Source: an uncultured Collinsella sp.
GTDB lineage: Bacteria > Actinomycetota > Coriobacteriia > Coriobacteriales > Coriobacteriaceae
Assembly: GCA_902478885.1 (NCBI GenBank)
Contig: CABSMS010000002.1
Coordinates: forward strand, 1 to 49,191
DNA length: 49,191 bases
Direction of reading: 5' to 3'
Under the pieces are notes generated by a model that saw only the letters and a program-made list of their open reading frames with translations, was not told the origin of the DNA and did no database searches. Of this stretch, positions 32,758 to 40,830 are shown piece after piece. The position numbers and the translations under genes are program-made. Positions within the stretch are counted from its first letter, which is position 1, and each line of letters opens with the position of its first letter.

Positions 32758-34506
32758 ATGGCGAACGATAGCAAGACATGGCGGTGCGGAAAGTACGAGC
32801 TCAGCTTTGACCGCCCGCGCATCATGGGCGTCCTCAACGTGACGCCCGATTCGTTTAGTGACGGCGGGGAGCACTTCGACCCGGATGCCGCCATCGAGTA
32901 CGGCCTGGCGATGCTCGACGCCGGCGCCAACATCATCGACGTGGGCGGCGAGTCCACGCGCCCCGGATTTACCCCGGTCAACCCCGACGAGGAGGCTCGC
33001 CGCGTGCTGCCCGTGGTGCGCGCGCTGGCCAAAGAGGGCGCCATCGTCTCAATCGACACGCGCCACGTGGCGGTCGCCAAGGCGGCCGTGCGCTGCGGCG
33101 CCTCGATCGTCAACGACGTGACGGGCTTCACTGACCCCAAGATGGTCGAGTTTGTTAAGACGAGTACCTGCGGCGTCATCGTGATGCACGCCGGTGAGGT
33201 CGCGGCGCCCACGCGCACGCATGCAACGGTGCAGCTCGATACCTCGGCTGCGGCGTTTGTTGCCGAGAAGGCACGCGAAGCGGCTGCCGAGGCCGCGCGC
33301 GAGGCCGAGAAGCCGGCCCGTCGCCGTCGCGGCAAGTTGCTGGGCGAGCCCAAGGTTGAGGCCAAGCTTCCGGGCGGTGTGGTACAGCCCTCACTGCCGT
33401 TTGGCGAGCCGGAGCCCACGTCCGAGCCTGCAACCGAGCTGGGGCAGGAGACGCCGGCCGCCGAGCAGGCTGCTGCCGCCGAGACCGTCGCGCCCGCGCC
33501 CGAGGCCGCGCCCGCAGCCACCGAGGTCGCATCGGAGTCCAATGACCACCTGGCAGCCATGATGCGCCGCAGCGCCCGCCGCGAGGAAGCCTACGTGCCC
33601 ACCTCGCAGCTCCGCCGCTTCACCCTGCCCGATTCGGCGCCCATCATGCGCCGCGTTATGGGCTTTCTGTCCGACCAGGCCCGCACACTCATCCATGCCG
33701 GCGTGTCGCGCGACCGCATCTGCATCGATCCTGGCCCGGGCTTTGGTAAGTCGGCTAACGAGGATATCGTCATCCAGCGCGAGACTGCCAAGATGGCGTC
33801 ACTGGGCTATCCGCTCATGTGCGCCGTGTCGCGCAAGCGCTTTGTGGGCGCTATCTCGGGCGTGACCGAGGCCGCCGCGCGCGATGCCGCCACGTTTGGC
33901 GTGTGCCTGGGCGCCATCCAGGCCGGTGCCAACATCGTGCGCGTGCACGACGCCGCGGGTTTTGCGCAGTTCCTGAACGGCTACTGGGCGGTTGCCAAGC
34001 CGCAGCCGCGCCGCGCGTTTGTGGCCGTGGGCTCCAACCTGGGGCATCGCTGCGACAACATCCGCGCCGCACGTGAGATGATCGCCGAGATTCCACTTAC
34101 CTGCGTGTCTAACTCCTCCAAGATTTACGAGAGCGAGCCGGCCTACGAGACGCGCCAGGACGCGTTTGCCAACGCCGTCATCGAGATCAAGACCGAGCTG
34201 GCGCCGTTGGTGCTGCTCGACGAGCTCATGAAGATCGAGGCCGAGTTGGGGCGCGACCGCTCCAAAAAGGCCAAGGCCAACGGTCCGCGCACCATCGACC
34301 TGGACCTGCTGTGGATGGACGGCGAGACCCACGGCGGCAAAAAGCTGCGCCTGCCGCATCCGCTGATCGGCGAACGCGACTTTGTGCTGGTGCCGCTCGA
34401 GGACCTGATGCACGACCCGGCGCGGTTCTTCCGCTACAACGGTGTCGAGGTCAAGGAGCCCGAGGACCGCGTGGGCCATATCGTGGGCGAATTGGGGCGT
34501 ATGTAG
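32758..34506 (+). CDS. Fused dihydropteroate synthase / HPPK with a large internal insertion
   Basis: 582 aa from ATG 32758; AGGAGG ends seven bases before it, while ATG 32752 would touch it. Residues about 1-418 are dihydropteroate synthase: RPRIMGVLNVTPDSFSDGG, the DVGGESTRPGF pterin site, SIDTRH, IVNDVTGF, DPGPGFGKS and AVSRKRFVG. Residues about 145-293 interrupt the TIM barrel with an Ala/Glu/Pro-rich, low-complexity stretch (AEKAREAAAEAAREAEKPA and others). Residues about 419-582 are HPPK: VAVGSNLGHRCDNI, ESEPAYET, AELGRDRSKKAKANGPRTID, HPLIGERDFVLVPL. The two domains carry out consecutive folate steps (HPPK product is the DHPS substrate). folE and folB are not in the window. Confidence 0.94.
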   Translation: MANDSKTWRCGKYELSFDRPRIMGVLNVTPDSFSDGGEHFDPDAAIEYGLAMLDAGANIIDVGGESTRPGFTPVNPDEEARRVLPVVRALAKEGAIVSIDTRHVAVAKAAVRCGASIVNDVTGFTDPKMVEFVKTSTCGVIVMHAGEVAAPTRTHATVQLDTSAAAFVAEKAREAAAEAAREAEKPARRRRGKLLGEPKVEAKLPGGVVQPSLPFGEPEPTSEPATELGQETPAAEQAAAAETVAPAPEAAPAATEVASESNDHLAAMMRRSARREEAYVPTSQLRRFTLPDSAPIMRRVMGFLSDQARTLIHAGVSRDRICIDPGPGFGKSANEDIVIQRETAKMASLGYPLMCAVSRKRFVGAISGVTEAAARDAATFGVCLGAIQAGANIVRVHDAAGFAQFLNGYWAVAKPQPRRAFVAVGSNLGHRCDNIRAAREMIAEIPLTCVSNSSKIYESEPAYETRQDAFANAVIEIKTELAPLVLLDELMKIEAELGRDRSKKAKANGPRTIDLDLLWMDGETHGGKKLRLPHPLIGERDFVLVPLEDLMHDPARFFRYNGVEVKEPEDRVGHIVGELGRM

Positions 34507-35208
34507 ATGATCGAGATGAATGCTGTTGCCGCCGGTACCGAGCTTGACGCCGCGCGCGACGCGGGCTGCGAGGGTGCGTCCGCGGGCTGGTGCGCTTGGA
34601 GCGCGGGCGATGCTTCGCTGACGTTTTCGCTGATCGTGCGCCCGGACGTGAACATGCATGCCTTCCACGGCCTGCCGTTTGTGGCTGCGATGGGCATGAT
34701 GGACGCGCTCGTGGGCACGGCTTCGACGCCGGGGTTGGGCCTTGCCGGTAAGGTGGGTATCCAGTGGCCGAGCGATATCGTGTGCGGTGCGCCTGCGTTT
34801 GAGACGTCGCTCGCGCGTGTTGCCGTGAACGGCGGTGCCGCTGCTGCGGGCATGTTCGGTGCCGTGACGGTGGATATTGAGCGTTCGGCGCTGGGCGAGC
34901 TTGGTGTGGACGTGGCTGACGAAGCGCTGGTCGAGACGCTGGCCGCCGCCGTGCTGGCCCGCGTGGACGCTTGGGCGGTTGTTGCCAACACGCCGCAAGG
35001 CGCCGCAGGGCCGCTGGCTCCCGTGCTGGGCGAGTACTTCGACATGGTGCCGCTGCTGGGCCGCCAAGTTGCGGCGGTGTCGCCCAACGGCCTGCCGCTT
35101 GCGGTCGGTGTGTTTGCAGGCCTGGACATCTGGGGCCGCGCGACCATTAAGACCGATGCCGGCGAGCAGGAGTTTCCGCCCGAGGCCGTACGAATTCGCG
35201 GGCTGTAG
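34507..35208 (+). CDS. Divergent biotin-protein-ligase-like protein
   Basis: 233 aa. It starts on the base after the folP-folK stop. Weak but ordered similarity to BirA: SLTFSLIVRPDVNMHAFHGL, GIQWPSDIVC at the place of the KWPNDI motif, and a C-terminal LLGRQVAAVSPNGLPLAVGV followed by FAGLDIWGRATIKTDAG, like the BirA SH3-like domain. The GRGRxGR biotinyl-AMP loop, expected in the N-terminal third, is not seen, and the KWPND lysine is replaced (QWPSD). It may therefore be inactive as a ligase or act on another lipoyl/biotinyl-type substrate. No HTH domain is present. The assignment is by eye. Confidence 0.55.
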   Translation: MIEMNAVAAGTELDAARDAGCEGASAGWCAWSAGDASLTFSLIVRPDVNMHAFHGLPFVAAMGMMDALVGTASTPGLGLAGKVGIQWPSDIVCGAPAFETSLARVAVNGGAAAAGMFGAVTVDIERSALGELGVDVADEALVETLAAAVLARVDAWAVVANTPQGAAGPLAPVLGEYFDMVPLLGRQVAAVSPNGLPLAVGVFAGLDIWGRATIKTDAGEQEFPPEAVRIRGL

Positions 35209-35247
35209 CGCGGGGCGTTCGCGCCCAAAGATAGACATGACAACAAG

Positions 35248-35278
35248 ACCCTCCTCGGCCTGTGCCGGGGAGGGTTTC
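35248..35278 (+). terminator. Terminator of the folP-folK / BPL-like transcript
   Basis: 12-bp stem (35248-35259 with 35264-35275, one G:U), 4-nt loop, then TTT. T-run is short. Confidence 0.75.
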
Positions 35279-35306
35279 GCCTATCTGGGGAATGGGTTGC
35301 CAGCGC

Positions 35307-35349
35307 CCTATTCCTCAAAACTGAAAAATTTTCGTTTTTGAGGAATAGG
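35307..35349. repeat. 43-bp palindrome P1 upstream of AAA/DUF4143 gene
   Basis: CCTATTCCTCAAAA / TTTTTGAGGAATAGG arms around CTGAAAAATTTTCG. Shares its arm with P2 and P3. Confidence 0.92.
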
Positions 35350-35393
35350 ATTAAGGCAGCTCGGTCTTTCGCGAGGTATATTCGCTATAGAGC

Positions 35394-35434
35394 CTATTCC
35401 TCAAAACTGAAAATTTTTCAATTTTGAGGAATAG
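35394..35434. repeat. 41-bp palindrome P2, in the leader of the AAA/DUF4143 gene
   Basis: CTATTCCTCAAAACTGAAAA / TTTTTCAATTTTGAGGAATAG. It ends 26 bases before the ATG, just upstream of the GAGGAGG site. The DNA between P1 and P2 (35350-35393) contains TATATT and TATAGA and may hold the promoter. Confidence 0.92.
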
Positions 35435-35460
35435 CGATAAAAGACCGCGAGGAGGCCCCA

Positions 35461-36657
35461 ATGAAACTCATCAATAGAACGTCATATATGGACACGTTGA
35501 CGAGCCTTATTGGCGTGCCGGACATCAAGGTCATCACGGGCATCCGTCGTAGCGGTAAATCAAAATTGCTCGAGGCCCTCCGCGATTACGTGGAGGCAAA
35601 TCTGTCCAATTCGAATGTCATCCATATCAACTACAACCTCGATGAGTTCGAGAATCTGCTCGAGTATCACGCGCTGCTCGCCTATGTAAAAGAGCATCGA
35701 GTGTCCGGCAAACAAAACTTTCTGCTTATCGATGAAGTTCAGATGTGCGACGGTTTTGAGCGTGCGATCAACAGCCTCCACGCATCCGAGCAGTACGACA
35801 TATTCATTACCGGATCGAATGCCTTTTTGCTGTCGAGCGATCTGTCGACGCTCTTTACGGGGCGTACGTTTGAGATCGAGGTTTTCCCATTCTCGTTTGA
35901 GGAGTATCGACTCTATGGCGACGAGGGCGAGGTCGACCGCGACTTCGATGAGTACGCGAGAACCGGCGGTATGTCCGGCTCCTACCCTTATCCACTGCAG
36001 GAGCAGCGTTATCAATATCTCTCCAATGTCTTCAAAACGCTCATCGTGAGAGATATCGTGCAGCGGCATAACGTGAGAAACGAATCGGCGCTGCTGCGCA
36101 TTGCCGATTACATGATGGACAACGTATCCAACATAACGTCGGCACGTAACATTACGGATATTTTGAACGCGGATGGGCTAAAGATAACGAACAAGACGGT
36201 CGGCACGTACATGGGGTACCTGTGCGATGCGCTTGCCTTCTATAAAGTTCGTCGGTACGACATCCACGGCAAAAAATACCTTAAGAGCGGCGAGAAGTAT
36301 TACCTGGCAGACCACGCGTTCAAATACGCGCTGCTCGGTACACGTGATATGGATTGGGGACGCGTATACGAGAACATGGTGGCAATCGAGCTGCTGCGCC
36401 GCGGATACGAGGTATACGTCGGCGTGCTCTATAAAAAGGAAATAGACTTTGTAGCAATCAAGCGAAGCGAGAAGCTCTACATTCAGGTGAGCGACGACAT
36501 CAGCTCGGATAAGACATTTGAACGCGAGATTTCACCACTGCTGAGCATTGGCGACGCGTACCCCAAGATGATTCTCGCCCGCACGCATCACGAGGCCACG
36601 GACCGCAATGGGGTGCAGATCGTGGACCTGGCGAGGTGGCTGTGCGACGAGGCCTAG
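35461..36657 (+). CDS. AAA ATPase with DUF4143 domain
   Basis: 398 aa. AAA_14-type ATPase: Walker A GIRRSGKSKLLEAL (about 24-37), Walker B FLLIDEVQMCDGFE, sensor ITGSNAFLLSSDLSTLFTGR, and the FPFSFEEYRL motif. The C-terminal DUF4143 domain runs from about 230 (NKTVGTYMGYLCDAL, YLADHAFKYALLG, YENMVAIELLRRGYEVYVG and a nuclease-fold-like KKEIDFVAIKRSEKLYIQVS). The family is widespread and often multicopy; its function is unknown. GAGGAGG precedes ATG 35461. The gene is richer in A/T and in rare-looking codons than its neighbours, and is framed by three copies of the same palindrome, which suggests an acquired unit. Confidence 0.9.
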   Translation: MKLINRTSYMDTLTSLIGVPDIKVITGIRRSGKSKLLEALRDYVEANLSNSNVIHINYNLDEFENLLEYHALLAYVKEHRVSGKQNFLLIDEVQMCDGFERAINSLHASEQYDIFITGSNAFLLSSDLSTLFTGRTFEIEVFPFSFEEYRLYGDEGEVDRDFDEYARTGGMSGSYPYPLQEQRYQYLSNVFKTLIVRDIVQRHNVRNESALLRIADYMMDNVSNITSARNITDILNADGLKITNKTVGTYMGYLCDALAFYKVRRYDIHGKKYLKSGEKYYLADHAFKYALLGTRDMDWGRVYENMVAIELLRRGYEVYVGVLYKKEIDFVAIKRSEKLYIQVSDDISSDKTFEREISPLLSIGDAYPKMILARTHHEATDRNGVQIVDLARWLCDEA

Positions 36658-36663
36658 CAGAAA

Positions 36664-36710
36664 GCCCTATTCCTCAAAACTGAAAATCTTTCGATTTTGA
36701 GGAATAGGGC
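36664..36710. repeat. 47-bp palindrome P3 downstream of AAA/DUF4143 gene
   Basis: GCCCTATTCCTCAAAA / TTTTGAGGAATAGGGC arms around CTGAAAATCTTTCGA. It starts 6 bases after the stop codon and may also terminate transcription from both sides. Confidence 0.92.
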
Positions 36711-36763
36711 CGATGCGTTGCCTAGTTCGCCGCTCGCGCTCGTGCTCGACTTAAGCCCCTGTC

Positions 36764-37537
36764 CTATCCCAGCTCCTGCATGCGGCGGTAGATTTCGCAG
36801 ATACCCTTGATGGTGAGCTGTCCGTCGACCACGTCGAAGGCATCGGTCGAATCGGCGACGATGCTGGCGAGACCGCCCGTGGCGATAACGGTGGCATCCT
36901 CGCGGCCCAGCTCGCGCTTCATGCGCGCGACCAGGCCCTCAGCCATGGCGGCGGCGCCCGTTACGGCGCCGACCTTGATGCACTCCTCGGTATCGCGGCC
37001 GATGGCGTGCTCGGGCGCCTCGAGCGGCACGCTGGCGAGCTTGGCGGCACGGGCGGCAAGCGCGTCCATGGAGATGCGAATGCCCGGCGCGATCGCTCCG
37101 CCAATGTAATAACCGTCCTCATCGATGACGTCGATATTGGTCGCGGTGCCAAAGTCCACCACGATTGCCGGCGCGCCGTAGAAAGTCTCGGCCGCAACGG
37201 CGTTGGCGACGCGATCGGCACCTACGGCCTGGGGGCGCGCCGCGCGCAGCTTGGTCACCGCGGCCGTCTGCGGCCCGATGACGATGGCGTCCGCGGCAAT
37301 GCGGTCGGCCACGGCGTGCCACTCGCGCGAGAGCTGCGGCACCACGCCCGCAAAGGCGATTGCGTCGACCGCATCGAGCGAAAGGCCGTACATCTTAAAG
37401 AAACCCATCAGGCGCACGTGGATCTCGTCGGCGGTATAGGAGCGGTCGGTGGGCATACGCCACGACTGCACCAGCTCGTCTCCGTCAAACAGGCCCATGG
37501 CCGTCTGCGTGTTTCCCATATCGATAGCGAGCAGCAT
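36764..37537 (-). CDS. coaX: Type III pantothenate kinase
   Basis: 257 aa from the ATG complement at 37535-37537, with GGGAG upstream on the minus strand; seven extra residues upstream are not needed. It phosphorylates pantothenate in CoA synthesis. Motifs of the ASKHA-fold CoaX: LLAIDMGNTQTAMGLFDG, FAGVVPQLSREW, GADRVANAVAA, VVDFGTATNIDVID and GGAIAPGIRIS. The active-site Asp in GADR is present. No other CoA genes are adjacent. Confidence 0.95.
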   Translation of the reverse strand: MLLAIDMGNTQTAMGLFDGDELVQSWRMPTDRSYTADEIHVRLMGFFKMYGLSLDAVDAIAFAGVVPQLSREWHAVADRIAADAIVIGPQTAAVTKLRAARPQAVGADRVANAVAAETFYGAPAIVVDFGTATNIDVIDEDGYYIGGAIAPGIRISMDALAARAAKLASVPLEAPEHAIGRDTEECIKVGAVTGAAAMAEGLVARMKRELGREDATVIATGGLASIVADSTDAFDVVDGQLTIKGICEIYRRMQELG

Positions 37538-37674
37538 GTCTACTCCCAGTGTTGGCATAAAAGGACGCGCACCATTGTATACGCGCCGCCGACGGCGCTC
37601 GGCTGCGATTCGTTTACGGTGATAGGGGCTGAGGGGTTTTAAATATGAAGGAATTATGCTCTACGAGATTTTCC

Positions 37675-37703
37675 TTGCCGCTTACCGAACTCCCGCGTAA
37701 TAT
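37675..37703 (+). promoter_or_regulatory. Probable promoter of initiator tRNA
   Basis: TTGCCG (37675-37680), 17-bp spacer, TAATAT (37698-37703); the tRNA starts 32 bases after the -10. Confidence 0.6.
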
Positions 37704-37734
37704 TCTTTCTTGCGCACATGAAGCGCCCAGACAT

Positions 37735-37811
37735 TGCGGGGTGGAGCAGTCTGGTAGCTCGCCGGGCTCATAACCCGGAGGTCGTAGGTTCAAATCCTGC
37801 CCCCGCGACCA
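37735..37811 (+). tRNA. Initiator tRNA-fMet (CAU)
   Basis: 77 nt including encoded CCA (37809-37811). The cloverleaf folds: acceptor GCGGGG with CCCCGC, D-arm GAGCAGTCTGGTAGCTC, anticodon arm with CAT between GGGCT and AACCC, T-arm GTAGGTTCAAATCCTGC. Initiator traits are visible: no Watson-Crick pair at 1:72 (T opposite G) and three consecutive G:C pairs next to the anticodon loop. Confidence 0.97.
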
Positions 37812-37820
37812 AGAACTTAC

Positions 37821-37851
37821 AGCTCGTCGGCCTAGCCGGCGAGCTTTTTTG
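37821..37851 (+). terminator. Terminator of initiator tRNA
   Basis: AGCTCGTCGGC / GCCGGCGAGCT stem (one G:U), CTA loop, then TTTTTT. Confidence 0.92.
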
Positions 37852-37899
37852 TTATTTCGGGACCGTGTTTTCGGTCCAATTCTCGGCCTCTCAAACAAA

Positions 37900-38204
37900 A
37901 TCTCGACCTGTAACATCTAGACCCGATTTGGGCGGCTAGGTGTTACAGATCGAGATATACCGGTGGGTTGGGTCGTGTTTGTCTAAATCTGTAACACGAG
38001 GGACGGTTTTTGCCGAGTAACCGTTACAGATTGAGATTTTCTAGCAGGCGGGTTTGGTTTGTCTCGATCTGTATCTGTAACAGATAGGGGCAAAAAGTGG
38101 GCCTAGCTGTTACAGATCTAGATTGTTGAGGATGGGCCGAGAGGAATGTCTCGATCTGTAACAGTAAGACCCGGTTTTGCCGCGTAACTGTTACAGATTG
38201 AGAT
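37900..38204. repeat. Four tandem palindromic units (CTGTAACAG / CTGTTACAG arms)
   Basis: Units at 37900-37956, 37981-38037, 38061-38123 and 38148-38204 each begin with TCTCGATCTGTAACA-type sequence and end with its inverse TGTTACAGATCGAGA. Arms of 15-18 bp match at 85-95% by eye. Start-to-start distances are 81, 80 and 87 bp. The inner loops differ but most contain a C-rich and G-rich pair. The rest of the gap to 38350 holds no gene. Confidence 0.9.
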
Positions 38205-38350
38205 AAACCGGCGGGCCGCCCCGCCCATCCCCATCCACCTGCCGCTACCTGCTGTCCGCCGATTTCCGTTGCGCTGCTGTATTCCCATGCCATATCCTCT
38301 AGATAACTACGCGGCATCATCGCCGCCGCGCCTACAAGAGAGGAATGTCC

Positions 38351-40381
38351 ATGACCACACCTGCATCCAAGCTGCTCCAGCCCATTACGGTTGGCCCCCT
38401 TGAGCTCAAGAACCGCATTATGTTTCCGCCGCTGACCACCGGCTACGAGGAGCGTGACGGTTCCATCGGCGAGCGCAGCCTGGCTTTTTACGAGCGCTTG
38501 GCCCGTGGCGGCGTGAGCTACATCGTCATCGGCGACGTCGCTCCCGTCATGACCGCAAGCCCCACGCCCAAGCTGGCGACCGACGCTCAGATCCCCACGT
38601 TTAAGGCGCTGGCCGACGCCGTCCACAAACACGGCGCCAAGGTCGCGCTGCAGCTGTTCCACCCCGAGTACGACGTGCCCGGTGTCGGCCGCATGGTCAT
38701 GGGCTCCATGGCCGCCGCCAAGGCCGCGCAGGAGGCCAAGGCCGCCGGCGACGAGGAGACCTTTGCCGCCAAGATGGCCGAGTCCAACGAGGTCCGCAAC
38801 CAGGCCTACGCCAAGCTGCACCACGACATGCAGCACTTTGTGAACGAGGCGAGCGTAGAGCAGCTCACCCAGATCAAGGAATCCATCGCTGCCTCGGCCG
38901 CCCGTGCGCAGCAGGCCGGCATCGACGCCATCGAGGTCCACGGCGATCGTCTGGTGGGTTCGCTGTGCTCGGCCATCCTCAACCAGCGCACCGACGAGTA
39001 CGGTGGTTCGTTCGAGAACCGCGTTCGCTACGCGCTGGAGGTCGTCGCCGCCATTAAGGAGGCCGCGCCGCAGCTGATGGTGGAGTACAAGCTCCCCGTG
39101 ATCATGGAGAACCCCGACGGCACGCCGCGCGGCAAGGGTGGCCTGCAGCCCGACGAGGCCTGCGAGTTCGCCAAGCTGCTCGAGGGTGCGGGCATCGATA
39201 TGATTCAGGTCGCACAGGCCAACCACACCGGCAACATGGGCGACACCATTCCGCCCATGGGTGCCATGCCCTACAACTGGACGCTGCCCGTGGCCGAGCG
39301 CGTCAAGGCCCTGGTCTCCGTGCCGGTGGCAACCGTGGGCCGCGTGGTTTCGGTCGAGGCCGGCGAGAAGATTCTGGAAGACGGCGCCGCCGACATCATC
39401 GCCTATGGCCGCTCGCTCATGTGCGACCCCGACATTGCGCTGAAGGCCGCCACGGGTGAGCCCATCCGCGAGTGCCTCAACTGCAACAAGGGCTGCGTCG
39501 ATGCGATTCAAAACCGCAAGTACATCTCGTGCGTGCTCAATGCCGAGAACGGCGATGAGGCAACCATCGCCATTAAGCCGGGCGAGGGCGACAAGAAGAT
39601 CGCCGTGGTGGGCGGCGGCATCGCCGGTCTGGAGGCCGCGCGCGTGGCGGCCAAGCGCGGCTACGACGTGACCGTCTACGAGGCGAGCGATCATCTGGGC
39701 GGCCAGATTGTGCTGGCGGCCGCGCCTCCGCGCAAGGACGAGATCATGCGCTCGGTCGAGTACTACGAGAAGATTCTGCCCGGCCTGGGCGTGAAGGTCG
39801 AGCTCAACCATGCCGCTACCGCTGAGGACCTCAACGCCGCCGACGCTGCGATTGTGGCCGTGGGCGCACACGACGTGGTCATCCCCGTTCCGGGTGCCGA
39901 TTCGGAGAAGGTCGTCTCGAGCTGGGACGTGCTGGCCGGCAAGGTGGAGCTCAGCGGCCGCGTCGCCGTCATTGGCGGCGGCCTGGTGGGCACCGAGACT
40001 GCCGAGTACCTGCTGCAGCACGGCTGCGAGGTGGCGATCGTGGAGATGCTCGACAAGATTGCCGCAGGCGAGTCCGAGACCATTCTGCCGCTGATTATGA
40101 GCGACTTTGCAGAGCACAACGTGGAGCAGCATGTTAAGACCCGCCTGACCGCCATTACCGACGAGGGCGTGGAGGCTGTTCGCACCACCGAGGACGGCGC
40201 CGAGGAGCCGGTGAAGATCGCCTGCGATTACGTGGTGATGGCCGTGGGCTCCAAGGCCAACGCGTTTGACCTGGATGGCGTGACGGTGCCCGTGACCTGC
40301 GTGGGCGACTGCTCGGGTGAGCGCACCGCCGACATTGCGAGCGCCATTCGCACGGCGTATCACGCGGCCAACGAGCTGTAG
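38351..40381 (+). CDS. NADH:flavin oxidoreductase, 2,4-dienoyl-CoA reductase / old yellow enzyme type
   Basis: 676 aa from ATG 38351; AGAGG lies seven bases upstream, while ATG 38345 is too close. The N-terminal FMN TIM barrel (about 1-360) has MFPPLTTGYEERDGSIGERS, the AAARAQQAGIDAIEVHGDR-like block, LCSAILNQRTDEYGGSFENR and GRSLMCDPDIAL. A [4Fe-4S] motif follows: C375, C378, C382 and C394, the same spacing as in bacterial DCR. The C-terminal part holds FAD (IAVVGGGIAGLEAARVAAKR) and NAD(P)H (VAVIGGGLVGTETAEYLL) folds. It reduces an activated C=C bond of unknown origin; dienoyl-CoA, a steroid or bile acid and trimethylamine-like substrates are known for relatives. The barrel's inserted helix (about 110-180, Ala/Glu rich) is longer than usual. 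Confidence 0.92.
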   Translation: MTTPASKLLQPITVGPLELKNRIMFPPLTTGYEERDGSIGERSLAFYERLARGGVSYIVIGDVAPVMTASPTPKLATDAQIPTFKALADAVHKHGAKVALQLFHPEYDVPGVGRMVMGSMAAAKAAQEAKAAGDEETFAAKMAESNEVRNQAYAKLHHDMQHFVNEASVEQLTQIKESIAASAARAQQAGIDAIEVHGDRLVGSLCSAILNQRTDEYGGSFENRVRYALEVVAAIKEAAPQLMVEYKLPVIMENPDGTPRGKGGLQPDEACEFAKLLEGAGIDMIQVAQANHTGNMGDTIPPMGAMPYNWTLPVAERVKALVSVPVATVGRVVSVEAGEKILEDGAADIIAYGRSLMCDPDIALKAATGEPIRECLNCNKGCVDAIQNRKYISCVLNAENGDEATIAIKPGEGDKKIAVVGGGIAGLEAARVAAKRGYDVTVYEASDHLGGQIVLAAAPPRKDEIMRSVEYYEKILPGLGVKVELNHAATAEDLNAADAAIVAVGAHDVVIPVPGADSEKVVSSWDVLAGKVELSGRVAVIGGGLVGTETAEYLLQHGCEVAIVEMLDKIAAGESETILPLIMSDFAEHNVEQHVKTRLTAITDEGVEAVRTTEDGAEEPVKIACDYVVMAVGSKANAFDLDGVTVPVTCVGDCSGERTADIASAIRTAYHAANEL

Positions 40382-40830
40382 TTGAACATCGCGGCCAGGC
40401 GGGGCGGTAGCACGGATCCGTCTCGCCCGGCTGTGTCCCGTCGGGTGTCAACCGGTGCGGGGCCTGCAAGCGCAGCAGGTCCCGCCCTTTTTGTTTTGCT
40501 CCGATGAATGGCAATGCGCGGTAATCATGAGGAGTGAGGACGTCTGCTGCCTTGCAGATCACTCAAAAATATTGGGGGAGGGGTTAATAACTATATCCTC
40601 TATACCAAAGGACATAAAGAGATGCCAATTTTGTTGACAAGCGAATGACGATTAGCTGCGAGTCAGCTACCAGCGTAAATAATCGATAAAGAAATGTCGT
40701 AATTTGGTGCCAAATGCCCAGATAACGCCGCGTCTATTTTAATTAACTGCTTTGAGCAAACAGTAAAATGCTACTATCTAACTTGCACGTAAGAAAGCAG
40801 ATTAACGGCTAAGGCTAAGAAGTGGCAGGT
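40382..40830. other. A/T-rich spacer before the HTH gene
   Basis: No convincing gene. From about 40550 to 40800 the base composition turns A/T-rich, unlike the neighbourhood. Small dyads: TAGCTG/CAGCTA around 40652-40668 and ATTTGG/CCAAAT at 40702-40715. TTGACA at about 40634 lacks a matching -10. It may be the control region of the HTH gene. Confidence 0.5.
40457..40497 (+). terminator. Terminator of the flavin oxidoreductase gene
   Basis: GCGGGGCCTGC pairs with GCAGGTCCCGC (one weak pair) around AAGCGCA, followed by CCTTTTTGTTTT. Confidence 0.88.

Noticed and set aside
37900..38204. CRISPR array
   Set aside because: Repeats alternate in orientation and pair with each other, spacers are not of uniform size, and no cas gene is near.
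38024..40363. Long antisense open frame over the flavin oxidoreductase (about 779 codons)
   Set aside because: Shadow of a well-supported gene; Leu/Gly/His-rich with no domain, and it runs into the palindromic array.
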